A stretch of 64,000 bases of DNA from Sphingomonas sp. QA11 (GTDB taxonomy: Bacteria > Pseudomonadota > Alphaproteobacteria > Sphingomonadales > Sphingomonadaceae). Under the pieces are notes generated by a model that worked only from the letters and a program-made list of their open reading frames with translations, did no database searches and was not told the DNA's origin. The DNA is taken from the NCBI RefSeq assembly GCF_028473665.1, contig NZ_CP098774.1:3438501-3502500 (forward strand), read 5' to 3'. This document shows, in pieces, positions 44,321 to 53,900 of the stretch (position 1 is the first letter of the stretch; every line of letters starts with the position of its first letter). A program made the translations under genes and the position numbers.

Positions 44321-45637
44321 ATGAAATGGTGGCTTGCGCTGATGCTGTCGATCGCCGGGCCCGTGGCGGCGGCCGAGCCGCAGGCGATCCTGCTTCGCCC
44401 GGCCCGGGTTTTCGATGGCGTCGATCCGAAACCGCATGCCGGCTGGGAAGTGTTGATCGACGGCGGCAGGATCGTCGCGGCGGGACCGACGCTGAAGGCA
44501 CCGCCCGGCACGCTGACCATCGACCTGCCCGGCCAGACGGTGATGCCCGGGATGATCGAGGGGCACGGCCATCTGTTCCTCCATCCCTATAACGAGACGA
44601 GTTGGGACGACCAGGTCCTGCACGAGCCGCTGGCGCTGCGCACCGCGCGGGCAGTGGCGCAGGCACGCGCCACCCTGATGGCCGGCTTCACCAGCGAGCG
44701 CGACCTCGGCACCGAGGGCGCTGGCTATGCCGATGTCGGGCTGAAACAGGCGATCGACCAGGGAATCGTCGCGGGGCCGCGCCTGACGGTGGCGACACGC
44801 GCGATCGTCGCGCTGGGGGCCTATGGCCCCAAGGGGTTCGAGCCGGGCGTCGCCGTCCCGCAGGGTGCGCAGGAGGTGAACGGGGTCGACGAGATGGTGC
44901 GCGCGGTGCGCAGCCAGATCGCGGCGGGCGCCGATGTGGTGAAGCTCTATGCCGATTATCGCTGGGGCCCAGGAGAACCAAGCCGTGCGACCCTGTCGCA
45001 AGCCGAGATGATCGCAGCGACCGAGGCGGCGCATGACGCTGGGCGCCTCGTCGCGGTCCATGCCTCCACCGCCGAGGGCATGCGCCGTGCGATCGCGGCC
45101 GGGGTCGACACGATCGAGCATGGCTATGGCGGCACGCCCGAGATTTTCAGGGCAATGGCCGCAAAGGGCATCGCGCTCTGCCCGACGCTTGCCGCCTCCG
45201 ACGCCGTCGCGCGCTATCGCGGCTGGAACGGTGCCGATCCGGCGCCGGCGAGCGTGACGGAGAGCCGGAAGAGTTTCGCCCTGGCGCGCGCGGCGGGCGT
45301 AACGATGTGCATGGGCGGCGATGTCGGCGTGTTCGCCCATGGCGAGAATGCACGGGAGATTGAATTGATGGTCGCTGCCGGCATGCCGGCGGCACAGGTG
45401 ATGATCGCGGCGACATCGGGCAATGCGCGGGCCTTCCATCTCGACGGCAAGCTGGGTGCCGTGAAGGCCGGGCTGCTCGCCGACCTGATCGCGGTCAATG
45501 GCGACCCGACGCAGGAGGTGGCGTCGACGCGCGCGGTCAGCATGGTGATCAAGGGTGGCGTCGTGATGAAGGCGTTCACCGGGCCAGCCGCTATTCCGGG
45601 TGCGGCCGCGCCGGAACAAAGGTCCAGCGTGCGCTGA
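44321..45637 (+). CDS. secreted amidohydrolase family protein
   Basis: The 438-residue protein has a signal peptide (LALMLSIAGPVAAA). The amidohydrolase metal ligands are visible: HGH in MIEGHGHLFL, a lysine in VVKLYADYR, histidines in VAVHAST and IEHGYGG, and aspartate in MGGDVGVFAHGEN. It resembles prolidase/imidazolonepropionase-like enzymes that are often periplasmic in sphingomonads. A dipeptide or cyclic-amide substrate is likely but not proven. The start is the ATG at 44321 after GGGAGAACCGGGG. Confidence 0.85.
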   Translation: MKWWLALMLSIAGPVAAAEPQAILLRPARVFDGVDPKPHAGWEVLIDGGRIVAAGPTLKAPPGTLTIDLPGQTVMPGMIEGHGHLFLHPYNETSWDDQVLHEPLALRTARAVAQARATLMAGFTSERDLGTEGAGYADVGLKQAIDQGIVAGPRLTVATRAIVALGAYGPKGFEPGVAVPQGAQEVNGVDEMVRAVRSQIAAGADVVKLYADYRWGPGEPSRATLSQAEMIAATEAAHDAGRLVAVHASTAEGMRRAIAAGVDTIEHGYGGTPEIFRAMAAKGIALCPTLAASDAVARYRGWNGADPAPASVTESRKSFALARAAGVTMCMGGDVGVFAHGENAREIELMVAAGMPAAQVMIAATSGNARAFHLDGKLGAVKAGLLADLIAVNGDPTQEVASTRAVSMVIKGGVVMKAFTGPAAIPGAAAPEQRSSVR

Positions 45638-45689
45638 ACGAGGCGCCCGCTGTCGACAGGGCCTCCATTCTGGCCGCGACGCCAAGTCA

Positions 45690-45949
45690 TTGTGTTGGAG
45701 CGGAAGCCAAACGATCAAGTATTCGTCGAATTTCGCGACCCACCCACGAGGGAAGCGGATTCGGGCGTTACCAGCGGCCTGTGCCCGATATACGGACGAT
45801 GGCCGAACAGGTGTTGGAAGTGCAAGAAACGCCGCGCGAAATAGTCCCCCGACGGTATTTGACGAATAGCCGGCCAATTTCGCGAGGGGTATCGATATGA
45901 TTTCGAGCTCTTCTTGTGGGGACTTGAGCGCGGGTATTTCTACTGACAT
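45690..45949 (-). pseudogene. degraded RelE/ParE-like toxin relic
   Basis: Fragments resembling a RelE/ParE toxin occur in different minus-strand frames. A SPQEELEIISIPLAKLAG-like start is in one frame. FARRFLHFQHLFGHRPYIGH with PLVTPES is in a second. WVAKFDEYLIVWLPLQ, like the conserved 'YLIVYRP' strand, is back in the first. No single frame is intact, so at least two frameshifts are needed. No antitoxin gene is evident upstream. The identification is by eye only. Confidence 0.4.
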
Positions 45950-46201
45950 GCCTGCACCTCTCGCCCGGCTGCGGCACGCAGCGCGGGGCGAGCGACGATA
46001 CCGAGCCGGGCGATTGGTTGAATCGCGGATGGCGGCGTCAGGATTCAGGACTGTCCGTGGGAAGGCAGGGTAGAGCGAGGCGCATCAGATCGAACCTCCC
46101 CCGATTCGGCCCAAATAGTCATTGAGCTTCCCAACGACGCTCGGGACATGCCTGTCGAGATGGCATATCGGGGCAGGCGTTCCGCACGTCACCTGTGCCT
46201 C
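45950..46201. other. intergenic region without recognised genes
   Basis: I see no intact reading frame with convincing coding character between the toxin relic and the repeat at 46202. An antitoxin remnant could have been here but is not recognisable. The GC content is slightly lower than in neighbouring genes. Confidence 0.4.
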
Positions 46202-46242
46202 GATACGGCTTCGCCTGTTCGGCCCTTACTCGGCACGAACGG
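46202..46242. repeat. dispersed intergenic repeat, copy 1
   Basis: The 41-bp sequence beginning GATACGGCTTCGCCT and ending CACGAACGG is repeated, with about four differences, at 55841-55881 in the same orientation. Both copies lie between genes. It looks like a genome-wide intergenic repeat rather than an IS end. Confidence 0.65.
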
Positions 46243-46274
46243 AAGCTGGTGGCGCCGATTCCCAGCACGATGCT

Positions 46275-47270
46275 CTAGCCGCGCTGTTCCAGCAGCCGTT
46301 CCCAGGCAAGCGCATCCTTCACGATCGTGTCGAGATCATCGAGTGCCGGCTTCCAGTCCAGCGTGGCGAGGATCGCGCGGTTGTCGGCGACGAGCTCGGC
46401 CGGGTCGCCGGGGCGGCGGCCTTCGAGGTGGCGCTCGATCTTCATGTTGGTGACCCGGTCGACCGCGTCGAGCACCTGCTGCACCGAGAAGCCGCGGCCA
46501 TAGCCGGCGTTGAGGAAATGATTGCGCGTCGGCTCGGCGACCAGCAGGTCAAGCGCCGCGACATGCGCCGCGGCAAGATCGCTGACATGGATATAGTCGC
46601 GCACGCCGGTGCCGTCGGGCGTGTCGAAATCAGTGCCGAATACAGAGACCGAGGCGCGTTTGCCGGTCGCCGCTTCGACCGCGACCTTGATCAGGTGAGT
46701 CGCCCCGGCGGTCGACTGGCCGCTGCGCCCCTTGGGATCCGCCCCGGCGACGTTGAAATAGCGCAGCGCCGCGAAGTTGATAGGATGCGCCGCGGCGACG
46801 TCACGCAGCATCGCCTCGGTCATCAGCTTCGACATGCCATAGGGGTTGATCGGGACCTGCGGATCACCCTCCGCCACCGGGACCTTTTCCGGCGTGCCAT
46901 AGGTCGCGGCGGTCGAGGAGAAGATGAAATGCCGCACCCCGCAAACGACCGCACTTTCGAGCAGGGCGCGGCTGGCGACGGTGTTGTTGCGATAATATTT
47001 AAGCGGGTCGCTGACCGATTCCGGCACCACCACCGAACCGGCGAAATGCATGACGGCGCGCACGTCATGCTCGCGCATCGCGGCGCGGACCAGGCCGTCA
47101 TCCTCGATATTGGCCCGGACCAGCGTGGCGCGGGGATCGACCGCCCAGTCGAAGCCGGTGACGAGATTGTCGACGACGACCACGCGGTGCCCGGCGTCAA
47201 GCAGTGCGAGAACCGCATGGCTCCCGATATAGCCCGCCCCGCCCGTTACCAGCACAGTTCCGTTCAGCAT
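46275..47270 (-). CDS. galE: UDP-glucose 4-epimerase
   Basis: The 331-residue SDR enzyme has the NAD-binding GGAGYIGSHA at its N-terminus, the catalytic STAATYG serine region and the YGMSK tyrosine-lysine pair. ALRYFNVAGAD and GTGVRDYIHVSDLA are typical of GalE. It interconverts UDP-glucose and UDP-galactose for galactose use and polysaccharide synthesis; a pentose epimerase role cannot be excluded. Of three consecutive ATGs, the one at 47270 has the best spacing to the GGGGAG ribosome-binding site. Confidence 0.9.
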   Translation of the reverse strand: MLNGTVLVTGGAGYIGSHAVLALLDAGHRVVVVDNLVTGFDWAVDPRATLVRANIEDDGLVRAAMREHDVRAVMHFAGSVVVPESVSDPLKYYRNNTVASRALLESAVVCGVRHFIFSSTAATYGTPEKVPVAEGDPQVPINPYGMSKLMTEAMLRDVAAAHPINFAALRYFNVAGADPKGRSGQSTAGATHLIKVAVEAATGKRASVSVFGTDFDTPDGTGVRDYIHVSDLAAAHVAALDLLVAEPTRNHFLNAGYGRGFSVQQVLDAVDRVTNMKIERHLEGRRPGDPAELVADNRAILATLDWKPALDDLDTIVKDALAWERLLEQRG

Positions 47271-47300
47271 CATCATCTCCCCCAAGCCGGGAGAGCGTTA

Positions 47301-47349
47301 GGGCCTGCATCCGGCCTTCGCAACGGGTGCGGAGGCTGGATGCAGGCCC
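47301..47349 (-). terminator. hairpin between the winged-helix gene and galE
   Basis: GGGCCTGCATCC (47301-47312) and GGATGCAGGCCC (47338-47349) are perfect 12-bp complements around a GC-rich loop. The hairpin lies downstream of the winged-helix gene and before galE. It may end or attenuate the upstream transcript; no T-run is present. Confidence 0.45.
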
Positions 47350-47424
47350 CCGTCATCAAGCGGGCGCATTCAAGCTGGTACATCCAGACCGGGGGCGTCG
47401 GGACACGCCGGACCCCATCGACAC

Positions 47425-47802
47425 TCAGCAGCGCGCGAGGAAATCCTCCATGGCGTCAAAGGCGCTCGACGTCAGGCGCAGATAGGAGCGACGGCCGTCA
47501 TAAGGATCGGCCTCGCGCACCACGAGCGAGCGCTCGATCAGCAGTTTCACCCAGCGCAGCCCGGTCGACATCGGCTTGCCCGAACCGATCGCGGCGCTCG
47601 TCACCGAAACGCGCTTGCCGCTCGCCTGGGCGATGTACAGATCGAGCATCAGGTCCCAGCCCGGATCGCCGAACAATTCGTTGCCGAGCACCTCATCGCG
47701 AAGCCGGCGCTGGTTGTGGATATGGCGTGCCTTTTCGATCAGCCCGAATTCGGTACGCAGGCCGACCCTCATGTGAGCGACCGGCAATTCCTGGATCAGC
47801 AT
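47425..47802 (-). CDS. winged-helix (MarR-like) DNA-binding protein
   Basis: The 125-residue protein looks like a winged-helix regulator. A helical region containing RDEVLGNELFGDPGWDLMLDLY is followed by a recognition-helix region SVTSAAIGSGKPMSTGLRWVKLLIERSLV and a wing DPYDGRRSYLRLT, which is the MarR-type 'D.R....LT' signature. I start at the ATG at 47802 with GGGGGAA upstream; the longer frame has no typical N-terminus. Its target is unknown. The GGAACACC sites upstream are candidates. Confidence 0.72.
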   Translation of the reverse strand: MLIQELPVAHMRVGLRTEFGLIEKARHIHNQRRLRDEVLGNELFGDPGWDLMLDLYIAQASGKRVSVTSAAIGSGKPMSTGLRWVKLLIERSLVVREADPYDGRRSYLRLTSSAFDAMEDFLARC

Positions 47803-47873
47803 ATTGGTTCCCCCATTCCCGGCGACCCCGCAACTATAAGGAACAATGCGGGAATCCACGTTATGCCAAAGTC

Positions 47874-47888
47874 GGAACACCGTGTTCC
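47874..47888. promoter_or_regulatory. GGAACAC-C-GTGTTCC palindrome upstream of the winged-helix gene
   Basis: The arms are a perfect 7-bp inverted repeat around one base, 72 bases upstream of the winged-helix start. The same GGAACACC word recurs at 48070-48136. It is a plausible operator for the adjacent regulator, by inference. Confidence 0.45.
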
Positions 47889-48069
47889 ACCGCGTCACCT
47901 GCGCCATTCAACAAGCGCCAGCAACCCGTGGGGCGCCGACGTCGCTAAAATAACGAGATTTGGAGGTAATAATCGACGGAATTCCGCCCTTTATTGAGAG
48001 GACGCAGGGAATAAGTCGATATTGGAGGGATCATCGCCCACCCATCCGGATGAGCGGGGCGTGCGCCAT

Positions 48070-48136
48070 GGAACACCCGAAAAGCAATGTGGAACACCTC
48101 CGGGACCGATTTGGAACACCCCCCGGGAGGTGTTCC
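48070..48136. repeat. helically phased GGAACACC array
   Basis: TGGAACACC occurs in direct orientation with GGAACACC starting at 48070, 48091 and 48113 (spacing 21 and 22 bases). A fourth copy, in inverted orientation, is at 48129-48136. The last two form an imperfect palindrome with a CCCGGG centre. The array lies between the stop of the beta-propeller gene and the winged-helix promoter region. No gene is visible in 47803-48199. Confidence 0.65.
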
Positions 48137-48199
48137 AGAACAGTCCGCCGGACGTGCCGGCCAACTCGCGCGGGGGTGCCAGCAGGCCGGTACATGGGG

Positions 48200-49462
48200 T
48201 TATTTCGCGATGCGGGTGACGCGGCCGACACTGGTATCGCCGGCCCACATGTTGTTCTGCTTGTCGAACACCCAGTAGCTCGCCTCGATGAACTGGCCCG
48301 GGCCGATACCCATGCCGTTGCCGACCGCGCCGACCACCTTGCCGTCGCGCGTCAGCTTCAGGAACTGGCCGTCCTGGCCACTCGCCATCCAGGGATTGCC
48401 GTCGCGGTCGAACTGGATCGCGCAGACCAGGTTGCGGGTCTGCATCGTGCGCAGGAACTGGCCCCGGCTGTTGTAGACGACGATGCGATAGTCCTCGCGG
48501 TCGCCGACCCAGACATCGCCATTGGCCGGGTCGATGCCGAGCGCATGGGCGTTGACGAACTTGCCCTCGCCGACATTGTGGCCGAACCACTGGCCTATGT
48601 AGTTGCCGTTCCTGTCGAGATGCAGGACCCGCGACGCGCCGATATTGTTGGTCGGGTTGTCCGAATCCACGACGTTCGGGCTTTCATTGCCATGCCCCTG
48701 CGCGATGTAGATGTCGCCCTTCGGCCCGAAAGCGATCATCACGGGTTCCCAGAGTAGCCGCTGGCCCTTTGCCTCGTCCCAGTCTCCCGGCTGGCCCGAC
48801 ACGCCGATCGTCTGGAGCAGCCTGCCATCGGGGCTGACCTTCTTCGCGGTGGCGTTGGCGGTATCGAGCACCCAGATATTGTCGTCGGCATCGATCGCCA
48901 TGCCGTGCGCCTTGTCGGCATGGCCCACCACATCGTCACCGATCGACCGGGTGAGCTTGCCGGCGGACGAATAGCGCAGGAGTTGCGCGCTGCCGGCCGG
49001 CTTGCGCTGGAACACCCAGAGATTGTCCTTCGAATCGAGTGCGACCGCTGGCACGCCGCCAATGCCCGCCGGAAGCTGGATGGGATAGGTGAACCTGTAG
49101 CCCAGCTTCTGTTCCCACTGGACTCGCTGCATGTCGCCGCGCTTCGGGCCGTTGCGGTTCTGGCAGACGGTGGTGTGGCTGCAGCCCTGCACGGCAGCAG
49201 GACGCGCGCCGGCCGCGAAGGGCGCGCCTTCGGGGCGCGGCAGGACGGTCACCACGCCATTGGCGTCGACCGAGGTGCGCCCGCCCGGATCGGGGAAGGA
49301 ACCCTGCATGAACCAGGCAGGCGAGCCGTTCGCCGCCGGGCCCCTTGTCGGCGGCGCGGTCTGCGCAAACGCGCCCGTCGCCAGCAGGATCGCGCCGAGC
49401 GTGGCGCCTGCGATCCTGGCGGCAATCCTCGGGGCAGTGGCGGGCTGAACGGGTCGGGTCAT
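48200..49462 (-). CDS. secreted NHL-type six-bladed beta-propeller protein
   Basis: The 420-residue protein has a signal peptide (LGAILLATGAFAQ), then repeated propeller strands such as VPAVALDSKDNLWVFQR, AHGMAIDADDNIWVLD and AHALGIDPANGDVWVGD. The fold resembles NHL-repeat proteins including peptidyl-alpha-hydroxyglycine alpha-amidating lyase, but lyase residues cannot be assigned. The start is the ATG at 49462 with AGGAGAG. Two copies of the GntR-regulon motif lie about 190 bases upstream, so it belongs with the catabolic cluster. It may be a lactonase-like or lyase enzyme, or a binding protein. Confidence 0.8.
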   Translation of the reverse strand: MTRPVQPATAPRIAARIAGATLGAILLATGAFAQTAPPTRGPAANGSPAWFMQGSFPDPGGRTSVDANGVVTVLPRPEGAPFAAGARPAAVQGCSHTTVCQNRNGPKRGDMQRVQWEQKLGYRFTYPIQLPAGIGGVPAVALDSKDNLWVFQRKPAGSAQLLRYSSAGKLTRSIGDDVVGHADKAHGMAIDADDNIWVLDTANATAKKVSPDGRLLQTIGVSGQPGDWDEAKGQRLLWEPVMIAFGPKGDIYIAQGHGNESPNVVDSDNPTNNIGASRVLHLDRNGNYIGQWFGHNVGEGKFVNAHALGIDPANGDVWVGDREDYRIVVYNSRGQFLRTMQTRNLVCAIQFDRDGNPWMASGQDGQFLKLTRDGKVVGAVGNGMGIGPGQFIEASYWVFDKQNNMWAGDTSVGRVTRIAK

Positions 49463-49644
49463 TTCTCTCTCCTGGGGGTATTCGATCGTTCTTGGGCTGA
49501 AGGAGGATCGCGGCCGTGGCCGGCGACGCGTCACGGTCGATCCTCTATCGATAGGTGCGGGCCATTTTTGACCTCGTGATCGGTGGCGAATATCCTGTGT
49601 GCCGGCGGAGGAAGCCCGGCTTCCACCGTGCTGCCCAGCCAATA

Positions 49645-49674
49645 CTGCATACAAAAAATCCTGCGTGCATGCAT
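49645..49674. promoter_or_regulatory. paired GntR-regulon motif upstream of the beta-propeller gene
   Basis: CTGCATACAA (49645-49654) and GTGCATGCAT (49665-49674) have starts 20 bases apart. They match the TTGCATACAA consensus of this cluster at nine and seven positions. They lie in the 306-base gap (49463-49768) between the aldolase and propeller genes, which otherwise holds nothing recognisable. This suggests a separate promoter for the propeller gene. Confidence 0.55.
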
Positions 49675-49768
49675 CTTCTGCGTGCCCGAGATTGTCAATA
49701 GATTCGTCGGCGCGGCGGCAGCATCGACAGAGCCGGCCGCCCGGCACGGGCGGCCCCATGCCATCGAT

Positions 49769-50878
49769 TCAGACCGGCATTCTCCGCTTGGTGAATTCGC
49801 GCCCCATGATCGCGACGTCCTCGCCACCCTGCCCCGCCGCGACGACCATGCAGCCGTCCCTGATCTGCTGGACCACATTGTTGTGGCCCGGCTCGGTCTC
49901 CGCAGCATTGAGGAACATGACCTTGTTCTTCTTGCACTCGGCCAGCACCCTGGCGCGGACCGCCTCCATATTGGGCAGGGCCGAGACATCAGCGATCACC
50001 TTGCCGGCGGCATCGCGGACCACCGGATGGCCGGACAGGCCGCCATCCTCCACACCGTGATAGCCGTTCAGCCACAGATTATGGTCGCCCGGGCCCCATT
50101 CAGCCATCGCCATGCCGGGAATGGCGAGCGTCTGGGCGACGGTCTCGTCGGCATAGGTGTCCTCGATCTTCACCCCGAAGATGATTTCGCCGCGCGGGTT
50201 GAGCGGCCAGAGATCGGCGATGTGCTGATAGGTGCCGCCCGACACGCCCCAGATATCGGCGGCATAGCTGGCGCTGTTGCCGCGCAGGCCCCGCATCCTG
50301 ACCTTCGGCGTGTTGGGGAAATCGGGGAACGGGTAGCGCGCGCCCATATGCATATAGGTCTCGATCGCCCTGGGATCGCGGGCGTGGCAGATATGGATGC
50401 CCATCACGCCAGTGCAGAGAAGCTGCTCGATCACCCAGGTGTTGGCGCGGGCATAAGCCTCATCGAGGCCAATGACCGGGGGCGAGACGAACACGGTAGG
50501 GAAACGGTGGCCGGATTTCGTACCGCCGCCGTCCTTCAGGCCGCGCATGAACTCGCGCAGTTCCTTCAGGTCGAAACAGCCATGCTCCATTTCATAGCTG
50601 ATCGCGTCCGCCCAGGTCTTGCACATCTTCCTGCCCTGTTCGTACGGATCGACGTTCGGGCCGACGCCCGAGCCGGTATAATAAATCGGCTGCCCGTCCT
50701 CCCACAGCTCGATGCACTTGTTCAGGCGGCGCGGCTTGTAGGTCATGTCGACCGACGACGGCTGCCTGCCGCTATTGACCGGACGGGCGGCACGGCCCTG
50801 CGCCACGGCCTGGGTGGCGGCGAGGCCGGCGCCGGCGACCGCACCGGCCACCAGCAATTCGCGCTTGTTGATATCCAT
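49769..50878 (-). CDS. secreted HpcH/HpaI aldolase family protein
   Basis: The 369-residue protein begins with NKRELLVAGAVAGAGLAATQAVAQ, a signal peptide with a weak twin-basic (KR) Tat-like start, so it is probably exported. The mature part resembles HpcH/HpaI class II aldolases, with a FGVKIEDTYADETV strand carrying the acidic metal ligand and an AMAEWGPGDHNLWLNG segment. Such enzymes cleave 2-keto-4-hydroxy acids in the cytoplasm; a periplasmic form is unusual. It follows the TonB receptor gene by 46 bases on the same strand and is probably co-transcribed with it. Confidence 0.8.
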   Translation of the reverse strand: MDINKRELLVAGAVAGAGLAATQAVAQGRAARPVNSGRQPSSVDMTYKPRRLNKCIELWEDGQPIYYTGSGVGPNVDPYEQGRKMCKTWADAISYEMEHGCFDLKELREFMRGLKDGGGTKSGHRFPTVFVSPPVIGLDEAYARANTWVIEQLLCTGVMGIHICHARDPRAIETYMHMGARYPFPDFPNTPKVRMRGLRGNSASYAADIWGVSGGTYQHIADLWPLNPRGEIIFGVKIEDTYADETVAQTLAIPGMAMAEWGPGDHNLWLNGYHGVEDGGLSGHPVVRDAAGKVIADVSALPNMEAVRARVLAECKKNKVMFLNAAETEPGHNNVVQQIRDGCMVVAAGQGGEDVAIMGREFTKRRMPV

Positions 50879-50924
50879 CAGCTATCCCCTTTTCGGTTTC
50901 AGGTCATGAGGTGGAGTCGGCTCG

Positions 50925-53900
50925 TCAGAAGGTCGCCCGAAAGCCGACCGAGACGAGGCGCCCGAGCAGGTTCGAGGTGAAGCCGTTGAAGCCCCAGGCG
51001 CCGACACCCCCGGCACCGGTGGTGTTGCCGTTGTAGAAAGGCGGGTCGCGATCGAAGAGGTTCTTCACGTCGATGTAGACCTGGCTGCCGTTCATGAAGC
51101 TGCCCTTGAAGTTGTAGGCAGCATGCAGGTCGATCGTCAGGTCGGGCTTCACCCGGTCGCCGCCCCCGGTCGGATTGCCGTTGGAGCCGAGCGTCACCGG
51201 CTTGACCGATGTCTGGATCCAGTTGCGATAGGCGCCGGTATAGTTGGCGAAGAAATCGAGCGAGAAGGCATCCTTCTCCCAGCCGAGCTGCCCGCGCCCC
51301 TTGGTCTGGATCGACGGGAACTGCGAGTTATAGCCCGAGGTGTTGAGGATGCTGAACGGCTGATCGCCGAAGTCCTGCATGAAGCGGGTGAAATAGGTGA
51401 TCGACCCGCCCACCGTGAAGATGCCGGCACCTGACGTCGGCACGCGATACTGGAACTGGGCATCAATGCCCTGGACGTTGAGGTTGAGCACGTTGCCGAC
51501 ATCGCGGTTGATGAGGAAATACACCGTCGACGGCAGGGTCGCCGCCGTCGTCGCGCCGTTCGCCACATTGGTGAAGGTCCGGATCTGGTCGGCGGTGCAG
51601 CTCGTAGGACAGATGGTGAGACGATCGTGCAACGCCGCCGAATTGATGATCAGCGGCTGCGCCGGCGAGGCGACGCCGCCCTTGAAGACGTTCGCCCAAT
51701 AGGTGACGTTCGCGGTGAAGCCGGGAATGAAATCGGGCGTCAGGTCGACACCGACCGACCAGCTGCTCCCGGTCTGGGGAACCACACCGGCGAAGCCGGC
51801 GCCGAGCGAGCGATCAAGCCCCTCGCGTCCGGTATTGGCGCCGACGCGGCAGGTGACCGTCGCCGTCTCGCAGCCCGGAAGCTGCTTCACCTCGGGATAG
51901 GCGGCGACCGGCACGTCGAGCACGGCGCTGGCACCGGTGCCGGTCGCACCGCGCAGATAGCCCTGGCGCGCGTCGCCGATCTGGTTGAGCGGCGGCGCCA
52001 CGAAGGATTCGGCCCAGTTGCCGCGGACCTTGATCCAGTCGTTGATCTGCCAGTTGGCAGCGACCTTCGGGTTCGTCGTCGATCCGAAGTCGCTGTAATG
52101 ATCGATCCGGCCGGAAATGCTCAGGTCGAACTTCCTGACCAGCGGGATCTCCATGTCTTCCCCGACCACCGGCACATAGAGCTCGACATAGCCCGACTTC
52201 ACCCGGCGCGGCCCCAGGTTCATGATGAAGTTGGTGTAGCCGGTGCCAGTGCTGTTCGGATTGAGGCCGTACACGTCCTGCGTGACGTGCATATATTCCC
52301 CGCCCACGGCCATGCGCACCGCGCCGCCCGGCAGATCGAACAATTCGCCCTGCGCCTCCAGCTTGAGCTGGTACATGTTGTTCTGGTGTTCGTTGTTGGT
52401 GTTGTTCGAATAGAGATACTGCCACACCGACGCCGCGGTGCGATTGGTGCCGAGGCCGTTCCACACGTCGAGCGCATTGGACGTGGTCAGCGCCTGGCTG
52501 ACCGTCCCCGTCTGGCCCGGCGCCGGCAGAACGCTGGTTATCGTGCCATTCAGCGCCGGCGATCCGTTGAGCGCGAGCGTGGCGCAGGTACTGCAGAAGG
52601 TGTTCTTGCCGCGCTGGTAGCTGTTCGACCGAGCCAGCGCGCCGCTGGCCGTGATCGACCATTTGTCGGTGACCTTATAGTCGATCACGCCCGTCGTGTA
52701 GAAAGTGGTGTTCTGGTAATTGTTGGTGCCATAATCCCCGGTAGGAGTGAGGGCGAGCCAGTTGACCAGTTCCTGGGTGAAACCGCTGCCTGGCGGCGCC
52801 CGGAAGAAGGGGTTGATCTGCATTCCCTTGCCCGACCCCGCGCCATAGGTCTGCGCGTTCGACAGGGTGCCCGGCGTCCCGGTCGAGAAATGCTGCAGGT
52901 GGTTGAACACGAACTTGCCGGTGAAGCTGATCCGGTCGCCCAGTTCCTGGTTGACCACGACCAGCACGCCTTCGCGCTGCACGCCCGGCACGGCGCTGCC
53001 GTAAAGCGAAGTGTTGCACATACCGTTCAACGCCTGGTTGTTCGGCAACGTGGTCGTGGCGTCGGCGCCGGGATAGATCACCGTGGCCGATGAGCTGCCG
53101 CGCACCGTGGCGGGCGAGCAATTATAGCTATTGGTGTTGCTGCCGCCGATGTCGCGATAATCGCCGCGGCTGAGGAACAGCCGCTTGTCGCTGGTGATCT
53201 CCTGCTGCTTCAGGAACTGCCCGGCGATATAGACGCCGCCGCTATCCCATTTGGTGCCCCAGATGCCGTTGAGATCGTAGCTGCGATAGCTGTCGGCAAA
53301 ACCGACGCGGCCGTTGACCGTCAGCCCCTCGAAGGTCTTGCGGGTGATGAAATTGACCACGCCGGCGACCGCATCCGAGCCGTAGATCGAGGAGGCGCCG
53401 TCAGCGAGCACCTCCACCCGCTGCAGGGCCGGGGTCGGGATGATGTTGGGATCGGTCTGGGCATATTGCAGGCCGCCGCCCGGCATGCGCAGCCCGTCGA
53501 TCAGGGCAAGCGTGGTGTTGCTCCCGCTGCCCGCCAGGCTGTGGATCTGCGGCGCGTAATAGGAATAGGAACTTTGTGCCTGCGGGGTCGAGCCGGCGGT
53601 GGTGATCGCGGGAACCGTGTTAACCAGCTCGCTCGTCGAGATCGCGGCCGTCTTGATCAGGGCTTCCTGCCCGACCGACACCAGGTTCGACCCGACCGGC
53701 GCCACACCGCGGATCGCCGAGCCGGTAACCACGATATCCTCGCCAGGACTGGCCGAATCCTCGGGCGGCAGTTCCTGGCCGGAGCCGGCGGACGCGGGCA
53801 CCTGAGCAGCCTGGGGAGTCGTGTCGGCCGCCCTCTGCGCATCCTGCGCCTGCACCGCCGATGCGAAGGCAAACATCGCCGCAACGGCGATCGTGGAACC

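Noticed and set aside
44258..45949. Upstream extension of the acylase frame across the amidohydrolase gene
   Set aside because: The acylase has a clean signal peptide from the ATG at 44257. The extension is antisense to a well-supported amidohydrolase, apart from the toxin-like fragment at its far end.
48070..48136. GGAACACC repeats as a CRISPR array
   Set aside because: The repeat unit is only 8-9 bases and the intervals are 13-14 bases. One copy is inverted and no cas gene is present.
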